The notes: generated from the letters alone by a model not told the origin. A stretch of 10,844 bases of DNA from an uncultured Bacteroidota bacterium (GCA_903930725.1 CAIYZW010001081.1:1-10844), one strand, 5' to 3'. Counted from the stretch's first letter, positions 1 to 6,496 are shown. Numbers and translations: made by a program.

Positions 1-239
1 ATCCCGGCTGTGGCTACCGCCGTTTTTTCGACCACATCACCACGATGTTCTTCGACCACAAGATTGTAAATCTCGTTTTTCCGGATGTTAAAATCGTCAA
101 AACCCAGTTCATTCATCACGTACAACAAAATCAAAAGGCTAACTGCAATGCCGATGGCAAGGCCCATGATTTTGATTGTCATATAAAACTTGTCGGTTAA
201 AAACTGCCGGGCGGTGTTAATTAAAAAGTGTTTGAACAT
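1..239 (-). CDS. ABC transporter permease, MacB/FtsX type (N-terminal part, cut by window edge)
   Basis: Partial gene: the ATG is at 239 and the frame stays open to base 1, giving about 79 residues. The first 19 residues are basic and amphipathic (MFKHFLINTARQF). They are followed by one hydrophobic membrane segment at about residues 20-43 and then by ELGFDDF and NEIYNLVVEE. This matches the start of Bacteroidota MacB/FtsX-like permeases, where an N-terminal helix leads into the periplasmic MacB_PCD domain through a motif like ELSYDRFH..ADRIYR. Such proteins form homodimers with a MacB-like ATPase and move or sense substrates such as peptides, lipoproteins or drugs across the envelope; the substrate here is unknown. 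The ATPase partner is not visible, and the neighbouring upstream gene is unrelated. The 155 nt between this start and the cysteine-rich gene show no convincing promoter or Shine-Dalgarno. Confidence 0.8.
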   Translation of the reverse strand, partial: MFKHFLINTARQFLTDKFYMTIKIMGLAIGIAVSLLILLYVMNELGFDDFNIRKNEIYNLVVEEHRGDVVEKTAVATAG

Positions 240-394
240 GGCAAAAAGTTTATCTTGTAACCAAAACCGAATAACCTTTCCGGAATTAATGTGGCTTAAT
301 TTTGATGATTGAAGGATACCAGATAATTGATTAATCTGAAAAAGTAAAGCAATTACGAATTTCCAAAATGCTTTCATCAGCTATCTGAATCTAT

Positions 395-595
395 TCAGGT
401 CTTAATTATCTGTCCGGTGGGTAACATATCATCCAAAGGTGGTTTACCGTTTTCCTGACGATATAGTTTTCGTTTGCAATCGTTCATTTTAGAGCCTTTG
501 CAATACATGACCATAAATCCTTTGCACGCTAAATCCTTGGTTTCCTGGTATTTTTTAAAAAAACCGCATTTGCGCAACATGTCACATTCTTCCAT
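395..595 (-). CDS. Small cysteine-rich protein, 66 aa, function unknown
   Basis: A short soluble protein without signal peptide or membrane segment. It has five cysteines at residues 4, 10, 24, 32 and 40, spaced C-x5-C-x13-C-x7-C-x7-C, then a basic stretch (KRKLYR) and a C-terminal P-P-L-D-D-M-L-P-T-G segment. The cysteine spacing followed by a Pro-rich D-M-L-P-like tail resembles small cysteine-rich proteins of anaerobic and environmental bacteria, some of which also occur as domains attached to signalling proteins. A metal- (Zn or Fe-S) binding role is my inference; no function is established to my knowledge. The skewed composition and the ordered cysteines argue that this is a real gene rather than a chance frame. 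It lies alone, with about 155 nt on each side, so it may be monocistronic. No Shine-Dalgarno is visible. Confidence 0.72.
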   Translation of the reverse strand: MEECDMLRKCGFFKKYQETKDLACKGFMVMYCKGSKMNDCKRKLYRQENGKPPLDDMLPTGQIIKT

Positions 596-750
596 AGTCT
601 AATTATTTTAAATCCCTATTTTCGTAAAATTTCCCCTGGTAAAATTACAATTTACAGGTCAGGTAGTATTCAACTAAAAAAAGATTTTTGGAATTGTTAA
701 GATCAGTCTTCCTGTTTTGTCTTTTGAGCTTTGTTTTTTTTGAGATTTTC

Positions 751-1089
751 TTAGAAAGTGCTTCCATTCCAGCCCCACATCGAAGCTTCGGCATCCGAAA
801 ACTCGATATACATTCTACTCACCGGGATGCCAGTTTCGTGGCTGAGAAATTCGGAAAGCCTTTTTGAAATTTCTTTGGTGCGACTCCTCGGAAGGCCAAT
901 ACTTTTTAATTCGAGATAAAAAAACGGATCATCGGAACCACCAAAAATCATATCTGGATTTTCCTCGAACGAAACCATCACATATTTTTCGGGTTTACCC
1001 AAAATTTCCGAAAGTAGTTTTGATGATTTTTTTAACAGTTCATCCGTATTTAAAAAACTTTCGTTTGATAAAACTTTTAGTACTGGCAT
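751..1089 (-). CDS. MIF-like tautomerase (macrophage migration inhibitory factor homologue)
   Basis: 112 residues, the usual length of the MIF family in the tautomerase superfamily. After removal of Met1 the N-terminal proline, the catalytic base of the family, is exposed. A lysine sits at mature position 31 in LGKPEKYV, equivalent to MIF Lys32. Other family marks are the FGGS segment, the SIG motif (residues of the MIF Ile64 region) and the C-terminal GWNGSTF, close to GWNNSTF of animal MIF. The Tyr95 equivalent is present in RMYIEF, but the Asn97 equivalent is Glu. The CxxC oxidoreductase motif of mammalian MIF is absent (DPFFYLELKSIG). The likely activity is keto-enol tautomerisation on an unknown substrate, probably as a trimer in the cytoplasm. 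The start codon lies 5 nt after the stop of the glycosyltransferase gene, so the two are almost certainly co-transcribed. Confidence 0.9.
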   Translation of the reverse strand: MPVLKVLSNESFLNTDELLKKSSKLLSEILGKPEKYVMVSFEENPDMIFGGSDDPFFYLELKSIGLPRSRTKEISKRLSEFLSHETGIPVSRMYIEFSDAEASMWGWNGSTF

Positions 1090-1094
1090 GATGC

Positions 1095-1973
1095 TTAATC
1101 TTTAAGAATTTTATAATTTTTAAAACGGCCAATTTCCCATCCTGTGCTGTTGTTGAGCCAGTTTAAAAAACGGATGCGCAATGAGGCTTTTACAAGTTCG
1201 GTGGGGTCGAACGAAAATTCCCAGTTCATGCGTTTGATGCGTTCCTCCATCACCTTTGGCGGCGTTCCCTGGTAGCGTATCAGGTTATCAATACTTGTGT
1301 AATCGAACTCGTCAACCTTTTGGAATTTTGTTTCCATCCATTCGTCATCGTGCCACATTTTGTTAAACGATTCAATTTTTTGGGCCATCACAGCCGGATG
1401 TTTCACCCAGCCATAATGAAAACAGTCGGCATGGAGGTCTTTTACAGAGAGCAGTTTACCGTTTCTCCTGAAACTCATGGCATCTTTCCATGAGTGTATT
1501 TGTTTGTCGTTTCGGATGACGCGTATCTCGTTTTTCCACCATTTGTGCGAATCGGCGATATAATCAAACGAGCCAAAAAAGTTGACGTACCTGAAAAGCA
1601 AGCCTTCAACCCTTTTGTCTGTCAGATATTTTTCCATCCCGGCCTGGATTTTAGGCAATTCATTTTCGTGAAATACCTCATCGGCCTGAACGTAAATTGC
1701 CCAGTCGCTGTCGGGTGAGATGGCTGCAAAGGCCTTATCGGTTTCAACTGCAAGCACATAGCCACCTTCACGCAAAGAGTCGTCCCAGATGGTTTCGATT
1801 ATTTTAATTTTCGGCGAATCAATGCTTTTGATGAGGTCGAGGGTTCCATCATCAGAATTGCCAACAGCCACAACAACTTCATCGCAAATTGGCATTATCG
1901 AACGAATTGATTCGATAACCGGGTAATCAAACTTGATTGCGTTTCGTACAAAGGTAAATCCTGAAACTTTCAT
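1095..1973 (-). CDS. Glycosyltransferase family 2 (GT-A fold)
   Basis: 292 residues with no signal peptide or membrane helix. The N-terminus (VSGFTFVRNA at 3-12, then a region ending CDEVVVAVGNSDDGT at 30-44) matches GT2 enzymes, which start with a strand and an R-N loop and then the nucleotide-sugar binding D-D-G-T turn. The metal-binding DxD-like site is probably QADE at 96-99, inside WAIYVQADEVFHE. A downstream W-x-x-E-I-R-V-I-R segment and a conserved-looking FHYGWVKHP (about 186-194) fit a subgroup of cytoplasmic GT2 proteins. The donor and acceptor are unknown; glycan or lipid decoration is an inference. It is the first gene of a two-gene unit with the MIF homologue. A -7-type box (TAAATTTG) lies 20-28 nt upstream of the ATG. 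It could also be called a generic family 2 glycosyltransferase without pathway. Confidence 0.85.
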   Translation of the reverse strand: MKVSGFTFVRNAIKFDYPVIESIRSIMPICDEVVVAVGNSDDGTLDLIKSIDSPKIKIIETIWDDSLREGGYVLAVETDKAFAAISPDSDWAIYVQADEVFHENELPKIQAGMEKYLTDKRVEGLLFRYVNFFGSFDYIADSHKWWKNEIRVIRNDKQIHSWKDAMSFRRNGKLLSVKDLHADCFHYGWVKHPAVMAQKIESFNKMWHDDEWMETKFQKVDEFDYTSIDNLIRYQGTPPKVMEERIKRMNWEFSFDPTELVKASLRIRFLNWLNNSTGWEIGRFKNYKILKD

Positions 1974-1993
1974 TAATACTATTTTTTAGGCCG

Positions 1994-2001
1994 CAAATTT
2001 A
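1994..2001 (-). promoter_or_regulatory. Promoter -7 box candidate for the glycosyltransferase-MIF unit
   Basis: On the minus strand the sequence is TAAATTTG, a full match to the Bacteroidota -7 consensus TAnnTTTG. It ends 20 nt before the ATG at 1973, so the leader would be only about 14 nt. The expected -33 TTTG is not clear: the position falls in the T-tract of the upstream terminator. A promoter is required somewhere here because a strong terminator lies directly upstream. Confidence 0.45.
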
Positions 2002-2015
2002 CATTAATATTCAAG

Positions 2016-2052
2016 AAAAAAGCCCTTGCGCCAATGCTTCAAGGGCTTTTTT
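2016..2052 (-). terminator. Intrinsic terminator after the GYD-domain gene
   Basis: A 7-bp GC-containing stem (GCCCTTG at 2022-2028 pairing with CAAGGGC at 2040-2046) encloses an 11-nt loop. It is flanked by A6 (2016-2021) and T6 (2047-2052), which extend the stem by A-T pairs. Read on the minus strand it ends in a U-tract, 16 nt after the stop codon of the GYD gene. Because the flanks are symmetrical it could also stop plus-strand transcription, but no plus-strand gene enters here. Confidence 0.85.
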
Positions 2053-2068
2053 AATTAAGACCAAAAGT

Positions 2069-2365
2069 TTAAATTTCTTCTGCCAGTTCGAGAAAACGTT
2101 TGTAAGGAATGGCGAGCATACTTTTGGCTTGTAATGCCCCGTTGGCCTGGCTAATCATCGAAACTTTGGCTGCAATTTCGGGCGTAGGAGCCTCGTAAAT
2201 GTCAACAAAATCGTAATCGCCAAGAATGGCATAATGAGACAGAAATTTAACTTCGGGGCACTTATCCCTGACCTGTTCAAGCCAACTTCGACCTTGACGT
2301 TTCAGATTTTTCATTTCGTACGAAAGATCGGTTGATAATTTTGTAAAGAGCATGTAGGTTTGCAT
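2069..2365 (-). CDS. GYD-domain protein
   Basis: 98 residues from the chosen start. The frame is open up to 2413, but the ATG at 2365 is preceded by a near-perfect Shine-Dalgarno (GAGGAGG at 2370-2376), which decides the start. The sequence fits the GYD domain family: an N-terminal Y-M-L-F-T-K-L strand, a central helix with R-x-x-x-W, then HYAILGDYDFVDIYEAP, where G-D-Y-D-F-V is the family signature, and a final A-K-S-M-L-A-I-P strand. The fold is a small ferredoxin-like alpha/beta domain that usually forms oligomers. The biochemical role of the family is not established. The gene stands alone, with an intrinsic terminator right after it and a 16-bp palindrome upstream of its start that may be an operator. 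Confidence 0.85.
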   Translation of the reverse strand: MQTYMLFTKLSTDLSYEMKNLKRQGRSWLEQVRDKCPEVKFLSHYAILGDYDFVDIYEAPTPEIAAKVSMISQANGALQAKSMLAIPYKRFLELAEEI

Positions 2366-2369
2366 ATTT

Positions 2370-2376
2370 CCTCCTC
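2370..2376 (-). promoter_or_regulatory. Strong ribosome binding site of the GYD gene
   Basis: GAGGAGG on the minus strand, 4 nt before the ATG at 2365. Many Bacteroidota genes lack a Shine-Dalgarno, so one this strong is notable. It rules out the longer in-frame start at 2413. Confidence 0.75.
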
Positions 2377-2394
2377 TATTTAGGTGTAAATGTT

Positions 2395-2410
2395 TTATTT
2401 TCGAAAATAA
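2395..2410. promoter_or_regulatory. 16-bp perfect palindrome upstream of the GYD gene (operator candidate)
   Basis: TTATTTTCGAAAATAA is a perfect palindrome placed 30-45 nt upstream of the GYD start codon. On the minus strand it contains TATTTTCG, seven of eight matches to the -7 consensus TAnnTTTG, so a protein bound here would cover the likely promoter. No -33 TTTG is visible at the expected distance. AT-rich palindromes arise by chance fairly often, so this is only a candidate. Confidence 0.35.
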
Positions 2411-2486
2411 CAATATTTTTCTGAATACGCGTAAAATTATTTTTGTATTTGCATCTTTTTAATCAAACCATTCATTTACAATGCTT

Positions 2487-3896
2487 TTATGGAACGGCCT
2501 GTTCCGGGGTTGGTTCATCAACCTTGATTTGGGTTGGCCCATTTTTACCAAAGACGAGGCTGACCCCAAACCTGAGGACATAAAAACTTGCTTTGCTAAG
2601 CATAAAAGGAGCAGTAAAATTTTCGTTTATCAGATAAAACTGAAGTGGCCCCAAATTGGCTGCAACGCCCACACCAAGGTTAAAATAGTTTTGTGGTGAG
2701 GCCGAATACGAAAGCATAAGGTTTAAATTACGGTTGAACTTGCGTGTGTAACCCAACGAAACCGTTGGCCACACCTCCTTTTCGAGAAATTGAGATCCGA
2801 AAATAAAGCCAAACTGATCTTTTTGTGTGAGGTTGTAATCAAGGTTTAAAATCATAGTTGAAGGCGTTTTTGAGCGATACGATTCTTTAACCTCAATAAT
2901 TCCGAGTTCATCCTTTATCGAATCGAGAATTGAAGTAATTTTTTCCTGGTTAATTTCTTTGTCACTAATAAAATCATTAAGGTCAAAACCATCAAAAACA
3001 AACGACTCAGAAGGATTTTCGGTTTTGTAGGTTTTGAGATTTTCCTTCCAGTTTATCGAGCCAAGATTTAATAAACTTGCCGAAGCAGTAAATTTTTCGT
3101 CAATAACATAACTACCACCCAAATCAATCGCAAAGCCACTGTTTCCGGTATTTGTAAAAACATCGAGTGGCTTAATGTCATTCCCATCATTTCCAGGCAG
3201 CGAGGAGTGTAAAACAATATTCGATTTTGCTGTAATTGTAAAATCATTAGGGTCGGTTTCGATGGTAACGTCGAGATTTTTGGTATAGGCGTTTGCTATT
3301 CCCTGCAGGTATTTCAGGTTTATACCAGCATTAATTTTCGGATTAATCTGCCGGGTAAAACCTAACGAAAATTCTCTGTAATAAGTTAGGTTTACAGCAT
3401 TGCCGCTCAAATTGATGGTTTTACCCATATAATAGTCGCTTCCGTTGCCATAAAGACCAAAGCGCAGTAAGTCCTTGGTAATGGTAACATTTGAGTTGAT
3501 AATATCAGCAATCCGGAAATGAAAATAATTTTTCCTTGCTTTAAACCCAAAAGTTAGGATCTCTTCCGAAAAGTTTAGGTTAACAGTATTCTTATCTTCA
3601 AGATTGCTGAGCAGATATTCTCTGTCAAGGTAAAGAGAGTCGCCCCTTTTTTGGAAAATATCCTCATAAATAAAGGTGTTTTCAATGCCTGTTTTTACTG
3701 ATGAAAGAAAAGGAACCCCGATATAAAAATTGTATTGCGGGTAAATTGCCGGGTTGACAATGCGTGCATTTGGTAAGATAGGTAAAAAGTACATCGAACG
3801 ATCGGCCTGAGCTAATACAACCGGTGTGGCTATTCCAAGAAATAAAATGATAACGATCAGTTTTATTATGGTGTTTCTTGTAATTTTCGCTTTCAT
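2487..3896 (-). CDS. Outer-membrane beta-barrel protein, DUF5723-like
   Basis: 469 residues. A signal peptide covers about 1-29 (basic start, hydrophobic core, VVLA before Q30). The mature protein begins with an N-PA-Y type segment (PNARIVNPAIYPQ) and GVPFLSS. It continues with many alternating amphipathic strands, such as LGFTRQINPKINAGINLKYL and VSLGYTRKFNRNLNLMLSYS. It ends with VLRFGVSLVFG followed by an 18-residue polar tail containing several prolines. This pattern matches Bacteroidota DUF5723-type proteins, barrels related in look to FadL/PorV-like porins; their function is unknown. The ATG has a strong Shine-Dalgarno (AGGAGG, 3901-3906) that overlaps the stop codon of the preceding lipoprotein gene, so translation is probably coupled. 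It is the last gene of a three-gene envelope unit; the barrel may anchor or export the two lipoproteins, which is inference. Confidence 0.75.
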   Translation of the reverse strand: MKAKITRNTIIKLIVIILFLGIATPVVLAQADRSMYFLPILPNARIVNPAIYPQYNFYIGVPFLSSVKTGIENTFIYEDIFQKRGDSLYLDREYLLSNLEDKNTVNLNFSEEILTFGFKARKNYFHFRIADIINSNVTITKDLLRFGLYGNGSDYYMGKTINLSGNAVNLTYYREFSLGFTRQINPKINAGINLKYLQGIANAYTKNLDVTIETDPNDFTITAKSNIVLHSSLPGNDGNDIKPLDVFTNTGNSGFAIDLGGSYVIDEKFTASASLLNLGSINWKENLKTYKTENPSESFVFDGFDLNDFISDKEINQEKITSILDSIKDELGIIEVKESYRSKTPSTMILNLDYNLTQKDQFGFIFGSQFLEKEVWPTVSLGYTRKFNRNLNLMLSYSASPQNYFNLGVGVAANLGPLQFYLINENFTAPFMLSKASFYVLRFGVSLVFGKNGPTQIKVDEPTPEQAVP

Positions 3897-3900
3897 AAAC

Positions 3901-3906
3901 CCTCCT
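3901..3906 (-). promoter_or_regulatory. Ribosome binding site of the barrel gene overlapping the upstream stop codon
   Basis: AGGAGG on the minus strand, 4 nt before the ATG at 3896. It shares two bases with the TAG stop (3905-3907) of the 557-residue lipoprotein gene. This arrangement favours re-initiation by ribosomes finishing the upstream gene and fixes the start of the barrel gene. Confidence 0.75.
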
Positions 3907-5578
3907 AATTAGTTTTAATTTTAATGCCAGCAATCGTACCTATCTGAATTTGAAGCGAATAATCGCTGTATATTTTAATTAACTGCTCGTTGGTTGTCGA
4001 AAGCCCGGCACGAACAATCATTTTTTTTGCATCAAGGATGAGGTGAATCCTTTCACTTGTAAGAATTATATCTGTCATTTTATGTGCCGGTTCGGTAACC
4101 CTGTAATCTGGTGCACCGCTTACCGGAGCCCCTGGTAATATTGTAAGGTTAGGATCGGTAATAAGTGAGTCGAGAACAGTAAAATTGCTGTTTACAAAGT
4201 AGAGCTGCACATTTGCGTTGAGCGGGAAACCATTGGTGGCATTAATTCTGACCAGTAGATTTTCGATTTGCTGCACATCATTCAATGTAAAATCGAGCGT
4301 ATCCTGGATTTTAAATTCTTTAATTGCCGTAAAAAGCTTTAACTCAATTCCAACAGTCATCGAAATACGGCTTGTGTCGGTTACAAAATTTGACGCCAGT
4401 GAATCACCATCAGGATTGCTTTCTCCAACAAACTTGTAATAAAGATTTTCGGGTGCGATGTTGAAAGCCTCAGAGAAGTTGTTATCACCAAAATCGAGAT
4501 GGGTTTCAATAATTTCACCAACTTGCGTGATATCAGGACCATCAACCTGAAAACTGTTTTGATTTCCGGTGCCTATAAAATTAATATCTACTTTGTTTGG
4601 AGTGTTAACTTTGGAAGTTGCATAAAAATATTCGGTACCAAAAGCTATGGTCATACCGATCGGGTTTTTTATTTCAACAAATAAATCAACAGCATCCTGC
4701 CCTATTTCAATACCTCCTCCGATGGTTTTGTCGAATAAACTTATCGAAAGCGAATCGCTGAGCGAAACATTATATGTTCCGAGATATCCAAACAAAAATT
4801 TAAAATCGAGGTTAGAAAAACTCCCATTGATACTAAAATTATACGGCGACAAATCCGGATTATCGTCCCCCTCGATTCTCAATGAACATTGTATGGTAAT
4901 CTGGTTTTTGGTTGATGCGCCGATATTATCAAAAATGAATTTGTAATCGCCTATCGGGACATTTAAATCATACGTCACGTTTGACTGTTGATTGGGATTA
5001 TTCAACGAAATGAGCATGATTAGCGGCTCACCTGTTGTTTTGTGAATAATTTCAGGAATTTTTACTGTAAGCTCAGTAACATCTCTGTTAAGGTTGGTTT
5101 GTCCGGCAATGTGCAAACTGCCGTTTTTCAGAATTAAACTATCCAGCCGTTGATCGGGAGAACCCGCCATAAGCTGAATAGGAAACTCCAGCGAAACTTC
5201 AAACGAAGTTCCCTGCGGCAATGGTGGTACAATAAACGGACTTTGATAATTAAAACTTTGCGTGGGAATGTTAACGAAATCCTCGACTCTTTGCGAAAAC
5301 ATCTCAGTTGATGTGTAAACCAAACTCAGTGAGTTATCGGGGTTAGTTTTGATGTATTGAATTCCCGAATCGCCAAAAAAATCTGCGAGCACAAATGTCG
5401 AATTAACCATCGGTATCGCAAATTCGGGGTTCCAGTCCGGCACAACGACTTTGTTAAAATCGAAGTCTTCGCTAAATTTGTTACAGGAGACAACAAACAA
5501 CGAAATGACTGCCGCTAATAGAGCCAATGAATAAAAGCTCTTAATTTTTAATAAAGGTGTTAAATGATTTTTCTTCAT
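3905..5578 (-). CDS. Large lipoprotein, 557 aa, function unknown
   Basis: The N-terminus (KKNHLTPLLKIK, then a hydrophobic run to residue 31) ends in a lipobox-like VVSC with the lipid cysteine at 32, so this is a signal-peptidase-II substrate. Acidic residues follow (CNKFSEDFD), resembling but not exactly matching the Bacteroidota surface-export signal. The rest is rich in beta-strand patterns, Asn, Asp, Ser and Thr, with many hydrophobic/polar alternations such as SVSL- and LDF-type strands and almost no further cysteine. This suggests several beta-sandwich-like repeats exposed in the periplasm or on the surface. I do not recognise a catalytic motif or a named domain. It lies between a second lipoprotein and a DUF5723-like barrel and shares its stop with the barrel's Shine-Dalgarno, so the three products probably act together in the outer membrane. 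No Shine-Dalgarno precedes its own ATG, which directly follows a hairpin. Confidence 0.75.
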   Translation of the reverse strand: MKKNHLTPLLKIKSFYSLALLAAVISLFVVSCNKFSEDFDFNKVVVPDWNPEFAIPMVNSTFVLADFFGDSGIQYIKTNPDNSLSLVYTSTEMFSQRVEDFVNIPTQSFNYQSPFIVPPLPQGTSFEVSLEFPIQLMAGSPDQRLDSLILKNGSLHIAGQTNLNRDVTELTVKIPEIIHKTTGEPLIMLISLNNPNQQSNVTYDLNVPIGDYKFIFDNIGASTKNQITIQCSLRIEGDDNPDLSPYNFSINGSFSNLDFKFLFGYLGTYNVSLSDSLSISLFDKTIGGGIEIGQDAVDLFVEIKNPIGMTIAFGTEYFYATSKVNTPNKVDINFIGTGNQNSFQVDGPDITQVGEIIETHLDFGDNNFSEAFNIAPENLYYKFVGESNPDGDSLASNFVTDTSRISMTVGIELKLFTAIKEFKIQDTLDFTLNDVQQIENLLVRINATNGFPLNANVQLYFVNSNFTVLDSLITDPNLTILPGAPVSGAPDYRVTEPAHKMTDIILTSERIHLILDAKKMIVRAGLSTTNEQLIKIYSDYSLQIQIGTIAGIKIKTN

Positions 5579-5621
5579 ACGATAGAATTTTATAGAACTC
5601 GAAAGTTCCGGTTTCTATCGT
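5579..5621 (-). other. Intercistronic hairpin filling the gap between two lipoprotein genes
   Basis: Perfect 9-bp inverted repeat ACGATAGAA (5579-5587) and TTCTATCGT (5613-5621). Inside it is a second 5-bp hairpin, GAACT (5595-5599), CGAA loop, AGTTC (5604-5608). The outer arm starts at the last base of the TGA stop of the upstream gene (minus-strand order) and the other arm ends immediately before the ATG at 5578. There is no T-tract, so it is not an intrinsic terminator. A role in mRNA stability or in setting the ratio of the two products is inferred. Confidence 0.6.
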
Positions 5622-6496
5622 CAAAAGTAATAAGGAAATCCGAAATTATTATCGGAGCTTTTAAAAATAATTTTGTCGGCGCAACCATCTTCATCAACAT
5701 CAATAAATTCACCGGTCAGAATTTCAGTAACCAGGCCATCATTCAGGCTAACCTCAAATGCGCCTTGTTTAATGGAATTGAAGCATGAAACCTGAATAAT
5801 CCAGTTGTTGGTAATTGTCGTGGTTATGGTGGTCAATGGAAGGCTGCTTCCTTCAAAACCAAAATATTGAGCCGAAGCACCGCCAGGCATGGCAAAAACA
5901 TGGTTTATGGTTTTGTAAGGTTTATCGTACCCACTTTTCCAAAATAGTTCACGTTGTGCACTGATTGTCAATGTTTTTATCAGTTCTGAGAAAAAAGAGA
6001 CCTCCATCGCAATTTCGTACTTAAGTTGCCCGCCAACCGTTTCGCCTGTATTTTTGTACGAAAACTGACCCTGCATCAGCAAACTGTCGGCCATGTAATT
6101 TGTAAAAGTGGCTGTAAAAATTGCATCAGGCTGGTCGAACGGATGATTTAAAACAGCGGTAATCAGTCCTTTTCTTAGCTTTCCATCGGGGCAGTCGATT
6201 CCATCATTTCCAAAATCAAACGAAAACTGAGATTCTGCAGAACCACCGTTTTGATTGTAAAGAACCAGGGCACTGTCAATTGTTGCTTCGCCGGTGTTGA
6301 TGAGTGTTGTATCGTGCAAAGCTTTGTGGAAAAGCACAAACAAATCAGCCATATTATCTTCAGTTTTAATATATTCGGCAGCAATTTTGGCTTGTTTTAC
6401 AAAATCCTTGGTATCCTCCTTTTTACAAGAAAATAAACCAAAAACCAACAGGAAAATGAGTAGGACCGTGAGTTTGAAATTCATTAACGCAGGCAT
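5621..6496 (-). CDS. Lipoprotein with DFGNDG-CPDGKLRKG motif, probably surface exposed
   Basis: 291 residues. The lipobox LFSC puts the lipid cysteine at 24, after a clear hydrophobic signal. The following KKED fits the K-(D/E)2 lipoprotein export signal described for Bacteroidota surface lipoproteins. The segment FDFGNDG (93-99) and DCPDGKLRKG (101-110), followed by F-T-N-Y (131-134), is a pattern I recall from many uncharacterised Bacteroidota lipoproteins with a D-F-G...C..DG..R.G core. Near the C-terminus DVDEDGCAD (266-274) looks like a DxDxDGxxD calcium loop. Function is unknown. The start is uncertain: Met1 at 6496 or Met5 at 6484, the latter giving a shorter and more typical signal peptide; neither has a Shine-Dalgarno. 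It is the first gene of the envelope unit, transcribed away from the Mpv17-like gene. Confidence 0.75.
   Translation of the reverse strand: MPALMNFKLTVLLIFLLVFGLFSCKKEDTKDFVKQAKIAAEYIKTEDNMADLFVLFHKALHDTTLINTGEATIDSALVLYNQNGGSAESQFSFDFGNDGIDCPDGKLRKGLITAVLNHPFDQPDAIFTATFTNYMADSLLMQGQFSYKNTGETVGGQLKYEIAMEVSFFSELIKTLTISAQRELFWKSGYDKPYKTINHVFAMPGGASAQYFGFEGSSLPLTTITTTITNNWIIQVSCFNSIKQGAFEVSLNDGLVTEILTGEFIDVDEDGCADKIIFKSSDNNFGFPYYF

Noticed and set aside
320..338. CAGAT...ATCTG dyad after the cysteine-rich gene
   Set aside because: Only five terminal bases pair cleanly, and there is no T-tract or promoter context.
699..710. AAGA-TCAG-TCTT dyad between the MIF gene and the cysteine-rich gene, considered as a terminator
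   Set aside because: The stem has only 4 bp, mostly A-T, and no adjacent U-tract in the right place.
2366..2413. Longer N-terminus for the GYD protein (16 extra residues)
   Set aside because: A strong Shine-Dalgarno lies within this stretch, directly before the internal ATG, and the GYD domain begins there.
2438..2445. TATTTTTG, a full match to the -7 promoter consensus, on the plus strand
   Set aside because: No plus-strand gene or recognisable RNA follows and no -33 box is at the right distance. Such matches are frequent in AT-rich intergenic DNA.
2481..2699. 72-codon open frame on the plus strand, antisense to the end of the barrel gene
   Set aside because: It lies opposite a well-supported outer-membrane protein gene. 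Its translation shows no domain, and its composition is that of a shadow frame.
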